Shown here piece after piece: positions 23,460-36,800 of a stretch of 64,000 nt of DNA (positions are counted from its first letter, which is position 1; each line of letters begins with the position of its first letter). The DNA lies in assembly GCF_040115645.1 (NCBI RefSeq), contig NC_089561.1:2356001-2420000 (forward strand). Reading direction: 5' to 3'. The notes beneath the pieces are model-generated. The model did no database searches. It saw only the letters and a program-made list of their open reading frames with translations, and was not told where the DNA came from. The position numbers and the translations under genes are program-made. The stretch comes from Euwallacea fornicatus (taxonomy: Eukaryota > Arthropoda > Insecta > Coleoptera > Curculionidae).

Positions 23460-24870
23460 ATTGTTTGTACGAAAGACAAAATTATCGGTATAAGTCACAA
23501 GCAAAGTCGGCACGCGATATTTTCACTTTAGCTGGCTTTAGAGCCAAGGCGATACTTGGACAGTAAACGCTTTGTTCATAAACCGTAAAACTCGCCGCTA
23601 ATTTTAAGTAAGACGTCCGTCTCGCTTCGAGCAAGCTCGCGACCCATGTATTCAAAATAGTTCGGAAAATTGATGCTGAAAACATTTTCCAAGCGCATCC
23701 TTTAATTTGTATATACCCACGCTGCGTGTGTTTATCAGCGAGGAAGACGTCAGACTACGTATTGTCTTTGCTAATTCAAATTACCTAGGAAATGTTTTAA
23801 CATTTTAATGCGGCCACTAAAACGTATAATTCCTGATAAAAATATCAACGAGAGACTTTCCGCTCATTGTGACAACACTGTAAACGGATGCAGCAATCAC
23901 ATGACGTCCATTTCAGCCAATTAGAGGCGAAGAACGTTGCTGCTGGCGCCGTACAGCGTTGACACTGACTTGTAATTTTCTTTTCGCAGCACCGAGACCG
24001 GCGTTGTGGAGGGGGAAGTAAAACCACCCCGCCTAAAATTAACATGTATATTTATAAAAGGTAACTTACACGTTGATATTCCATATCAAACGAGGTTTGT
24101 TATATAAAATTCGATCTAAAACTTTTGAGTTACACTATAGGTAAAAGAGTACACAGATAGTGAGTATTTTACAGAAATGAGTTGTTTAGTCAGTCAAGCA
24201 AATAAATAAATGTCTTTACATTCGCCAGTTCGTCAGAAGCTACTGATTGGTATGCAATTATTTTTAGAGCTGTGATTAGAGTCTGTAGGAGAGGTCTATA
24301 GAGCGAATTTTACTTAAACACGCATTTGAAAGCAAAAAAAAATTTAACGCAAATTAAGTCCACAACTTCAAAAATATTGTCAAACACATCCTCGCATATA
24401 ACTAATAATCTATCATCCATAGAGTACCACAATGGATACCTACATGCTCACTAATTTATCAATAAATAGGACTAGATATTTCGATACATTTTATCCGCGG
24501 AACAGCCCCCGTTTAAAGTAATTAAACATGTGATGTCTCATTAAAACACGAGTCTATGCATGTCCTAACCTATGCATTAGTTAAAGCTATAGTATTTAAC
24601 TTGACTGCTATATATGTAGTTTCGGCGTTTTTGTACTGTGGTAACACGTAATTACCGTAGAAACTAGTAATCAAGATGTCTTTAAATTAATAGCAGTTGG
24701 AGCACTGTTTATGCAATATTCCATAAATGTTTGTAACGGTATGATTATTAGCGGATTAGTCATGGTTGTGTGACTCAACAGAATCACCATTTAAGTAAAA
24801 TCACTGCTGTCGTATTCTCGCAACGGACTCATACTTACAACCGTTTACACGCCAAGTGCTCGACCGAGTA
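23460..24870. other. Promoter region of the small gene and PLEKHH1 3' flank
   Basis: The minus-strand 3' UTR of PLEKHH1 and the upstream region of the small gene both fall here. A 67-codon minus frame at 23482-23685 lies just upstream of the small gene's start codon, is not linked to it by splicing, and has no domain. No clear polyadenylation signal for PLEKHH1 was chosen. Confidence 0.45.
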
Positions 24871-27800
24871 TCACGCAAGTCCGGAATCGACGTGAGTGCG
24901 ACGTTTCGATTCTGCGCGCTGCACTCCATGATCAGGGGTCGATTTCAAAATGTCCGGTTGCGATTGATTGACCAAAGCCTGACTGATAATGGATTGATTG
25001 ACCACCGACTGATTAACTGACACCATTGTGCCTCTGCTGAGGGTTCCCAATAACGGAGTACCCGGGTTCGTAATCAGCAAATTCATGTAGTCGGCAATCA
25101 AAAGCGTCAGCTCAAGGATCTTCGGTTTACTGAGGGTGAAGATGAGTTTTTGGGACGGTTGCTGGTCATTTTGGGTGACGACTAGCATGAAGTCTTCTTG
25201 ACAACCCCCGAATGTGAGCACGTTGGTGTAAGGGTAGCGGTGACGTTGTTGCATGGTTGCCAAGTCTAGGGCAGTTATCGAATCCTCGTTGACGGCCAGC
25301 CATAGCATTGGAGAGTCTTGCTGTCTTAGTTTGGCCTAAAATTTTTTTTATTGTTAATGCGTTTAAATATTCAACACGTTACCAAAACATCATATTTCTG
25401 GTTTATCCACGGTCGCCGTGCATTCGGCTATAATTACCTGAAACAATGTTGCTCCGAAATAGGGCCATTTCCTGGTGCAAGTCAAATAAATCCTCACGCA
25501 GTCCAACTGAGTTCTCCCTTTGAGCGCTCTCCACTTGGCTAAAAGCTTTGCTTGCAATTCCGCCAACCCATCTGGGCTCAACTGGTCTCTGTATCGGTAC
25601 GGATAAAACTTATCAATGGCGTTAAGTGCCTGATTGGAATGGGCGGTCAAGATCCCGTGGACGTTATTCAGGGCGCTTAAAGTGGACGAAGTGTGCAGAT
25701 TCGCTGGAGGGCTAAAAGTCCCGTTCACGGCAGCTTTAGGAGTTGATTTGACGGTTGAAGTAGTTGCCTGGGCGTTGAGGGTGTTGTTGGCACTTGCCGC
25801 TTTCGCACTCCCTAAAGAACAATCCCCCACGTCCAGCTGCGCCATTAGGGCTGCCAGTTCCAGTGCCAAATCCCTGCTCAAGGGAAATCTTCCGGCTACA
25901 ATTTGCTTGTTAATCTGATAGCAAAGCAGCAGCCGTTCTTTATCAGTTTCCAATCGCGCGCTATTCTTCCACCAAAGTCGATTTTTATAGGTCATTCTAA
26001 TCACTTTACTATTTTCGAACTTTCCCAGACCCTTTTCCCTTAAAGCGATTTCCCATTTGGAAATTAAGTCGCAGAGCTTGGCGTTGGGATCTAAAGTGTG
26101 CTCCAAATCCTTCTCTATAGGATCGTCGCTAAAGAGGGAAAAACCATTATTCATTCTGCAGCCAATCTCATGAGCCAGAGTGTCTTGGAATTCTTTGATC
26201 GTCGTGGAACCGTCGAAGCTAGTGATGTGGTAAGTGCCGTTGAGTAAGTGCACGGGCATGGAGTGAGGAAGCGAATGGTGTTGGGGATTTTTCATTAGAA
26301 TGCTGAGGACTTCCATGCGACTCGGTTTTAGCTCTCGGCCACCTATAACAGAAGTTTTATGTATAAGATCCGTTAGAGAACGCTAAATGGACGAATCTAT
26401 TTTTGAATGAATTTTGAAATTTTGAGTTAGACGCATGCAGTCATGGTCAAGATCGGTAAAAATTTTTCTTAAATTTGGTCGTGGGCGACAAAATTTAACA
26501 AAAAATTTCTTAGAATTTACTTGATCGAATATCTTTTCTTGCGAGCTTTTTACCTGCAACAATGGTCCTCTCCAACGCCCTTTCGCAATACGAAGCATAT
26601 TTCCCGCACTCGGTCTTATTATCGGCATTCCTCTGCAAATGCAGCTTCAAAAACCACAACAACCTGGAGGATTTGGGCACAAACAGGCTTACGGCCAATG
26701 CGAGCAGCTGCCAGCCTTGCATCAACGTGTACATTGGAGGACCCTTCGAGTCTTTGTGCTCCTTAAAACACTCCTTGTGCTCCCGGAACTTCTCTTCTTG
26801 CGCCGCCTGTATATTGGACAATGCGATTTGATCATCAGACGCTGTACTGTTTATGCTCGGAGTGTTCGTTTCGCACGAGAACAGACTTTGCGTGGCGCAA
26901 AGCAGCAGTTGCTGAAAAGATTATTGGTGTTTCGTTTCGGGGGGCACAGAAGAACTATAACGGATGCAAAATGCTAACAAGGCACAGATAATGAGAAAAT
27001 GTGGGGTATGTGTGATGTTTGTTGCTTGTCCTTGCTGCGATTGAGTGTGATTGTGAGCTGAATGATGAAGAACATAGATTAGCTGCATCATCTAATGACT
27101 AGGAGAGAGAAGCATGAAGGATAAGGAAAATAACAGAATAAAAAGAAACACCAACATTCTTTATGAGAAAATAGTGGATGAAAACATTTCAAGTCTAGCA
27201 CATTAAAATTTTGATTCAGATTCATGCAAAAACATAACGTTCTCTTGAAACTTTCTCAACAATCTAATTTACTTTGAAATTTCTGGATGTACATGCGTGG
27301 TACCTGCGACGATTCAGACGTTTCAGTGATTATACCCTGTATATTTTAAAATCTATAGCATCCCTGTTCTACTGCAAATAATACCAGACTGCCACACAAT
27401 CACTCGGAAAATCGAATATTAACGTAAAGAAAAAAGCTCGACTTACGCTTTTCTTAAGCAATTTTTGTGTGGGTACCTGCACTCCTAACTTGGGCAACGG
27501 GGCGCTCTTGCTGGTTTGCTTGATGAGGGCGCAAATGAGTTCCGCCTGCAGTTCCGGCATGTCTAGACAGAGCTGCAGGGCGTTCTGGGCTAGGACCACG
27601 TGGTAATCGATTCCCGCCTGGTCCACAGCAGCTGAGAGGAAGAGCTGGAGGCTTTTGAACAGTTTTATTGCTTCGGTCTGCAGGAGAATCACCCCATTGA
27701 TTAGATTTTATTTTATTTAATAGATCAGATGTGGATTTCGAGTTTAAAATTACCGATTGTTGCATGATTGTGAAAAGTTTCGAATTATCCAAGGTCTTTT

Positions 27801-30800
27801 TAATAAGGTAAGTATCGACTATGAATTCTTACTTGTAATGCCTCAGTCGGAAGGCTCGTTAATGGGAAATAGGACGGCACGGCACCATCTTTAGTACAAG
27901 GCACATGCAGTAGAACTGGGTGTCTCCAAAGGACGCAATTGGGCTCTCCATCAACTTCCATGAGTTTGTGAATGAGTTGCTCATACTGAGTTCCCGTATT
28001 CGGCCCTCCGCCACTCGCCACTGTGAGGTGGTACAGCCAAGCGTCTCTTTCCTAAAATTTAACTTTGCATTCTGGTTTCTCCTTAAAAAAAAAAACTGCA
28101 TATACCTGCTTCCCTGGACATAGTAAGTAAGTAGGCCCAGTGTTATTCGGAAAAATCCCTATGGTTAGATCTGGTTGTTCCGAGTCCCTCTCCTCAGAAT
28201 CAGAGTCTGATAAATGCTCCACTTCTTCAACTCGTGCTTCTCTCATGTTGATTTGCCCATGGGGAGTCTAAAAAATTACTGTTAGTAATTCTACATCTAA
28301 TTAATTTACGAATAATTACGGTGTCTGAAGGAGATTTGAAGTACAAAAACATCTTTCCAATCAAGACGCACCAGCAGCGTTTCGCGTGCCCGTTTTTCAC
28401 TTTGGTCATCCATCCCTGCACTGAGGGTTTATTCTCCTCTTTGCTGAGCAATATTTTCGTAGCGTTTCTTCGTTGCACGTTTTGGAGCAATCTCACCTAA
28501 ACAAAAATTGATTTAAAGAAGCACTTTTTCCAAAGTCGCAACAAAGAAAGATAATCTAACTTCGGAGAACATTAGCCTAATCGCTCCTGCACCCATCAAT
28601 CACAGGGGATTTTTTTAATTAAGCTCGACCCTTACCCAGTCTTCCATGGCCGTAATCGTATCGGCCGTTAAGTAATACGTCTTCTTCCCAGTGTCAATTT
28701 CGAAGGTGTTCGAACCCTCCGCCCTCGTGATCCGGCACACTTCGTCTAAAACGATCTGCCCTTGGGGTTTCCTATTGATGTCGCTCTGGCTCTTGTAGTA
28801 AGTTAATACCCCGTTTTTTAACACGAACCACTTTTTCCGCCACGTTTTCAGCTTCCCACCTTGTAAAGAAAAATGTTATGCAAAAATACTACATCAAGAA
28901 AGATGTTTTTTTCTTACCTAATTTGGCTAAAGACCCGCACTTCTCTAAACTTTCAATCCTCTTTGGACTGTCGAAATAGGAAGCCCTGAGCATCATTGAG
29001 GACTCTAAACTAACTGTATCACAACTGAGCGCATCTGGAGGTACGGCGTAATCGTCCGATAATCCAGACTCGAAAGATATATCTGAAAGTATAGGATTGC
29101 TAAAATTTACATTTAGAAATTCAGGAAAACCTATCTAAAAATTAGATAATTTTCAACATACCTACACAATTATTTACCCATAATACATGGCAACTGTGCA
29201 ACTTTCTTTTTTGTTTATAAATAAGCATGGCAGTAAGTGGAGTGAGGCAAGCATACATAGGGTAATCATGTAGCCAAATTGTGATATTTGAATTTAGAAT
29301 TAACAAACTTAATTGGTTTATGATAAAATCACATTTTGGGCCGTTACTATTGTTGTTATTTTAAGACATATTAGTGTTTATGAATCAAATCAATACATAA
29401 CTTGTAATTCAGGAAGAATTACTGAAAAAAACGTTGAACAATGGCAGAGAGTACCGTGTGAAGAATATTAGAGTGATAAAGGTGGGGAGTTTTCTAATTT
29501 ATCTCTCGCGATGTACTTATTTCTCTTACAAATAGAACATTTTTATAACATCAAAATTGACAAATTGTTACGTGGGAATCAGACTGGTTCAAGTTTACTT
29601 GAGTCAAAACCTGGCACAAAAGAATTGGTTTAGTCCAGATACCTCCAAGAGTCTGTCGAAGAACTTCGCGTCGTTTAAACTCTAGTAGAAGTAAATCAGT
29701 TCCTACCTCTAGTCTTACTTTTGCTAGGAGAGCCACTGCTACTAGACCCAGTCCTCTTTCCGGGACTTGAAGCTGAGGTTTCCCCCGAACTCCTGCTATG
29801 AGTATTGGTTCCATCTACTGCCTGTAAAATCAATTTAAAATTTACAAAAACTTTGCAGCCTTCAAATCTTACTTGTGTATTATTTCCCTCCCCATCACTG
29901 GAGTCATCGGAAGAATCGCCCGTAAAGGGCATAGAGCGAATCTGACTAGCCCTACCCTTCACGGTGGCGTATACCGGGACGGGGATGTCTTGATAACCTG
30001 CTTGTTCTGGACCTATATCGCTTGGAGTTGTTCCTGTTAGGGTGAGACCATCAGCTGCCACCTTAATCGGGAAAAGTTACACATTTTCTAGTAAGACTAG
30101 ACAGGAGTCTTACTTGGTATATTCGATCTTCCCAACTGGGAAATCTGTGTAGGGGGGGAGTAGGAGCTCTAGGCCATGGGACTTTCTCCCTACTTGGGGT
30201 GTAAATTTCCGCATAATCATGGGCCAAATCGGGATCGCTAGCGCTACTACTGGGAATCCTGGCGATGCTCAGATTATCCACCGCAGCCCTCAATTCGTCT
30301 GCCAGTGGATCCATGCTAAACAACAAAATATAACACATTTTCCTCTAGTTTAGAAATCGTAGTGGTGTTGGTACCACCTCGTCTACAGTTCTCTTTAATT
30401 GATTTAATAAGTTTGGATAGCAGCCGACAGATGCGACTCTGTTAAATTCGAGCTCATACCGTACTGCTTATGCACTGTGGGCTAATTCTTACCTAGAATT
30501 ACTAGTAGTACCAAAATTAACGCTGGTCACGAGAGTACTCGGCACTGCAGGCTCAAAATTGGTATTTGTTGATATACAAACGGACTGATGCCTTCTATGT
30601 TTGGTGCTGCTATAGGTGGAAGTGGTAGACAGTGGCAACTAAAAATTGAATTATACCTCATCAAGGCTTCGTCGAGGTTTCAATACCAACACAAACATTG
30701 CCCAAAATAGCTGCATATAGGTACCTTTTTCTTATTTACCTGACGCGGTTCCGGCGATCCACTTTCGGAACGTCGCCTATCGGCCAGGGCCAAATGGTTC

Positions 30801-33800
30801 TTTAGGAGCTCGAGCTGCTGATTGCATTTGATGTTCTGTTCCCTGAGGTGCTGGTTCTGCTGCTCCAACTCCCGGAGTTTATTGGTAACCCATTCTTTGA
30901 TGCGAGCCGCCTTTGCTTCCACCTATGTATATATTAACAACCAGACCCTGGGCAATTATAATGTTGCAGATCTTGTAAGCAGAATTTAGAGCAATAACGT
31001 TGCGATCAGTTACTTGTGATTTGAAAATTTGTGAAGAAATTGAATGGGTTTGGGCTACGAAACCAACCTGTCTGGCGTCCTGCAGCCGCAGCTGACGCTG
31101 CTCTTCTACCTCTCCTTCCAGTCGATGAATTTGCGCACTGCCGGCGTCACTTTGAGAGGACCATGCCAGCTTCTGTTCCATTATTCGCACCTGCAACCAA
31201 CACGCTTTTATTAAAATAACTATAAAGAGAACATTTTGAAATCTTTCTTAAAAAAATACGAATCTCGGAGTTATTCATGACATTACCACCACGAAGTTCT
31301 TCCCCCAACGGTCGTATAACTTGAACATCTGCCACACTACGCAGACACGCGATCTGCATGTGAAGTGTCAATTTAATGCCCTTAAAGGGTCCAAAAGATG
31401 TTTCCAAGCAGTTCTTTATGTGACTTACCAAAAAAATAAATGATAAGCACAGCTTTGCTCCAATAACTTCCGACACTTCATCAATGGGCTGATATTTTTT
31501 GGAAGATTGTTGTGCGTACTAATAAATATATAGTTGTTTATATTTCTTATCATGTGGCTTATTCACGTTTCTCCATTGATTCATGTCGGAACAAGACTGT
31601 TTGTCTACAGTACATTAATTGATTTATCATTTTTTCGATTGTGGAAATACCGCGGTGAGATCAAAGTGATATATGATAACGCTCCTCGAGCTGGAAATAT
31701 CCATAACAAATCCGTTTTAGTTTGCAAATTTTATGAGAATTTATTAAAAGTTCGCTGCGACCAAAGATTTGGAGATTTGCCATGCACAAAAGCGATTGCA
31801 GAAGATTTATTATTGTGCTCCACTCGTGGAAGTATCGATCTGAAGAGAGTTTAAGCGCCTCAAACTTAGACATCACTTAGCCAAACCAAGCGTAGTAAAC
31901 TTTAAAATCGAGCACAGTGTGCTTTTAAACGGTTATGTTGTGCAAATGGGAGCTAAACCGACAATATTCACCGAATTTTTATTGAAATTGGGAAAGAGCA
32001 TTTTCCTGTAATGCTCCATAGTACCTGAAGTAAATTCCAACCGTATTTCTTTTCCTTATTAACTTTTAAAGTGCACATATTTTTGTCGAATATAGAGCTT
32101 ATTGCCAGCAAGATTTTATTCATCCAGACGGAAAAAAGCGGAGAGGCGAGCTCTTAAAATAATCCAGACGAACGGCACTTAGTGTAATGACCCATAAACT
32201 CCAGTTATGAGCAATCGGAATTAGTCTTCTTTGCTCTTATACGAATCCGACTGTGACGCACACACATGTTGTTAAATTCAATTAAAGAACGTTAATTAAA
32301 ATTATTGACCGCAATAAACACTATTCTCTCGATCTCTAGCATTAAATTTGACGAAAAAAGGTTTGTAACTCACTAGTTATGGGGGAGGGGGTAGTTTTTT
32401 TTTGAAGAGTAAGTTTTATATGAAAAATTTTCTTACCCAGGGGTTAAAAGTCGTGGGTGAATTAAGGGATTAATGACTGAATCAGTTTATTGAGATCATA
32501 ATGTACGAAAATGGCATAGTCGTATTTAATTTTTATTTCATAAAAATTAGCAGGAAGATACGTCATTTTCTGGATAAAATGGTGAATGCGACATTTTTTG
32601 ATTAAAACGGGGATATGTATATTTATGGCTTTAATTTATGTTTGTGTGGATCTGGTTCCACAGGTATTATATGTTCTTTACTGCTTAAAACGCTTAAAAT
32701 GCAGTACGTTATTGGTACATCGCAATGTTTTAGAGCTCAAGATTTTTCTCAAATCAAATTTCCTGTTTTATTCTTTTACTTTTCACACAAAAGAAAATCA
32801 AATTAAAATACATATACAAAGTGGTTTTTTTATTATTGCTGAATATAGACAGGACGCTTACCAGAATACATCGTGTTTTCTTCGGCTGAACACTCCATGG
32901 CTAAGAACACATACACGCACGCATACACACAAGCAGTAAAATGGTATTTCCTCTTCTCGTGGTGCGAAACTGTAGAACTAAATCGAGACTTGAGATGCGG
33001 CAGGAGCGTCCCGACGGCGACGTTTCGGCGCTGCTGTCACAAAACTTCCCCGAGAGAACCCCCAACTTTCTGTAGGCATCGGTCATCGCCTCTTTGGTTG
33101 GGATTGTTTGTGTGTACTTTACGAGGAGCGCCATAAGCGGCAACACGTGGATTTTGCTCCACTGGTCGAGAAGAATGTGTTATGAATATTTGACTCAATA
33201 ATTCTGATAATTATCGCCAAAGAAGAATAGTTTAATTAGAAAAATCTACACGAATAATACACAATAATAATGGGTAGGATTGATGCATAATATGGGACAT
33301 TAAAATAAGAACCATTGGTGAAAGTCGCTTACATCACATGTCGAATATGGAGGGTGAGTTGGCAGGGAAAAAATGAAATAGGGTTGTCTGTATTAGTCAT
33401 TGCCTATTCGTTGTTATCGGTGCCCTAAAAGGGGTCACTGGGGAGCTTTCCCTGTTGCCAAATTAATAGCACAAGCAAGCCGAAACCGTGCGTCTAAAAA
33501 GACAACCGTATGTAAATTATCATGCTCATAAAGTGCATTTACAGTCTAAACAAAGAAAACCGAAGTTTGGCAGCATTCCAACTTATAGAGGCCCTTAAAC
33601 TTGGATGCTAATGACAGTTCTATTTTCAGCAGGAAATTGATTAGGAGAGTTTGTGTAAGAGTTACCTCTTAGTGATACTTATTTTTTCGTGGAAATTTCT
33701 TTGCTGTTTTGATCTAAGTATCAATTTACCAACGTCCACTTTACCGCTCCCCTACACCCGCCTATAAATAGTTTATCACGGAAATATGGAGGTCAGTTAT

Positions 33801-36800
33801 CTAATCAATACATTCCAAAACAATATATACATTTCCGGAAATTTGAACAAAATCTACTTGTGCCCATTATTGTTTATATCTTTTAAATTTGTTTAGCAAC
33901 TATTTATCCTTAGATACATTCGAATATACGGAGAGAAAACTTCTACACGTTGCATCCTCTTCTTGAACTTATAGACAAATGATAGAAAACTACCTACTTA
34001 CATTACAGAAGCCTCCATTCAACCGAAAATAACCCCCACAAACAGAACCGAAAAACTGAACCCGCAAAATGAAAACCAAACGCGAATTTCTTATGTTTTT
34101 CTGTCAGCTGAAAGACGCCATTGCCGACAACGGCGTCGCGGACGTCGAGACGAAAAATAATCAATAAAAGAGCGATAGCGAAAGTTAGAAACGGTCGCTA
34201 GGCAACCCTCGGGCCGATTTCATCCCTCTGCACGCTGAACGTATTTAGGGGTGGCCCCCATTTAACGGAGTGATATTTTTTTGCACGTGCGTTTAAGCCG
34301 GCTCTGATTGCCATTTTAAACCGATGCCGATTATAATTGAAAAAAAGGACGATTTTAAAGTGATGTAGAGAAAATGTGTTAATTTTCTTACTTTTCCAGT
34401 ATGCTTCGGTAAACCGAGAATACGGCAAGTATCCTGACAATATGGTGGAGTGAGACAACCCATGTTTCCATGTACAGGATGTCTCAATTTTATAGATGCT
34501 AAGTGTTATAGTCTCTATTCAGGGTAACCCACATCTCTTGCAAAATCTCAGTAACCGTAAGGAATAGGAAATCATTTAATTATACTACTTAGTAGACGAC
34601 TAAAAGTGTTGATGTGATTGTCATAAAGCCCAAATGGCATTTTTTCAAAACGTAAAACTGACCCTGTATTTTTATGGTTCAAAATCCAATGATAACTCTC
34701 GAATCTGTAATACCTTTTATAATTACACCTTGGCTACAAGAATAACGTTGTTTCTTACCTTATCCTCTGCCTCTTCTGCTCTTCCTTCAGCCTCCAGTAC
34801 TCTTTGCTCCAGCTCGGAAAGCTGAAACAAACATAGAATATGTATTAGTTTTGTCAGCTCTCTAGGCTTCGTCTTCTCATTAAACTAAATTGCCGTCAAA
34901 TGGTAGCCGAATTTAATTAAGGGCACGCTGCAGGAATTCATTCTGATGAAATCCTGCGAAACCGCCACGTTTATTAAGATTAAATGGGAGATTATCATCT
35001 TGAAGGGAACGCCCTTAGATTTCGAGATAATCTCTTAATAATGTATATACATGAACATGGAACTTAATTAAAATTGTTAGAACAACTGAGATGTAAATGT
35101 AATCTATGGCAGCGACATGGCTAGCTGCATCTCTCAGCCGTTTCTGCCTTGCATTCGCTCATTGCATCTAACTGATTTTGTGATGTAATTGGAGTATGCT
35201 TACTTCATAGCAGTGCAACAGATTTTTGGACAGTTTCTGAATACAGTAAGTGAACTTAAGTCACCCCAGTTTCATTATTTTTTCGATGTTTTAAATGATT
35301 AATTTCCCAGTTTTGGTGTATTTCGATTGTTAGAAGTGCCTGGAATTTTCAAAATATGAATATAAATTTTTAAAATTTAACTCGCTGGTTGTTTTGTCTT
35401 TTTTTAGATGAGGATCCATTTTGCCAAACGCACCTTAAATTCCTGAATTTAGTAAAAAAAGGTTTAAGCCTTCACAATAGGGCTATTGCCATTTTCGCTC
35501 CCTAGTATTATAGAGAGACACAGAATTTCATCACTCAATTTTTAAATTCTGAATTGCTACGTATAAATCGGTATGTCCCGTTTCGTATAAAGTCAGACTA
35601 GGTATGTAACTTTATACATTTGTAAACTATACAGTTATAAATCAAGTCCTGTGGAAAAGATTACTTCGCAAAAGGTCCAAATTCCTCCTAAACACGACTC
35701 TGGATTCTGGATAATTTAGTTTTAGCTACAATCAATGCGATTTGAAATCAAGATTCATTATAACTTCTGTCGCCATCTCTAGGCGCACTTGCGAGATTCA
35801 AGTTTGAAGCTTCAAATATGGGAGGGCGCCAGCCATTGAATTTTAGGATTATGCATGGACTCTTTACAATTTTGGTGTCAATCGTACGTTTCGTTCAGCA
35901 TTTTCGATGACATTTTTTGGTAAAAACTTTATGAAATATAAGACTCCAATGGGATTGCCGTTAAGCCGGGTTTACTAGAGTATAAAGCATATCGGAATAG
36001 AAAGTTGGCTTAACGGTGACCCGCATTATATTTTTTACGGCGCATGTATAGGGTATATACATATTATATCCTTTAACTTTCTCTGTAATTCTTATGCATG
36101 ATGTTGCGCGTTATGTGCTGCATAAACCCGCTTTAATGGTTTGTTATATGTTCACCTAAACATTCGCTAATATAACGGATTTTTCTCAATTTTGAAAATT
36201 CCTCTGCATAAAGAAAATACCCATAAACCAGTGCTCAATTTCCGGCTCTCGTATCGCACGCCTAAGGGTGTATATTTAACAATATTTAGTGATCCGAGTT
36301 GTTATCCCGTGTGTTTGAATAGCCCGGAATTTAGCCGGAAAGTTTGACTAGGCACGGAGAACTATGGCGCTCTGGAGCGTATTATTTCCGCTTACTGGAT
36401 GAATGATAAGATTTCACACGCTGTTTAAACAGGGAGGACACACAGCCGGAGGGCGTAGAAATGTAAAATAATAGAGGAAGATAAACAAAGACTTGTTTAT
36501 TAATAGTTGATGAAGAACAAAATTCCTTTCTCCAAATTATCAAGAAATATGTTTCGTAGCTCGAAATTAAAACTTGTGGAAAATGCAAGAATGTTTATCT
36601 CTAAATTCACCAACATCACATACCCGTAAACTTGAAACTATTCCGGCTCTCAAGTCCATTTAATAAGGTTTGGAATTTATGTCCGCCGCCGTATACCCAA
36701 ATCGTAAAAGCTCTTGAAGGCAAGAGAGCGACTGTTAAATTTTACGCGAGTTTGCTAGATTCACCCCAGAGACTGTTGTTTACATTTGCTCTAAAAGATT

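Larger units (their letters stand above)
31191..34758 (-). other. Large intron 2 of PLEKHH1
   Basis: This 3.57-kb intron separates the second and third coding exons. It holds a MITE-like repeat (34473-34668), an X-box-like motif (34194-34206), and a CpG-richer patch around 34110-34260 that could be an internal promoter. Open frames such as 31534-31854 have no domain and are probably noise. Confidence 0.6.

Noticed and set aside
23482..23685. 67-codon minus frame upstream of the small gene
   Set aside because: It ends before the small gene's start, is not joined by good splice sites, and has no recognisable motif; probably 5' flank.
31534..31854. 106-codon plus frame inside PLEKHH1 intron 2
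   Set aside because: No recognisable domain, no splice partner, and the opposite strand is open as well.
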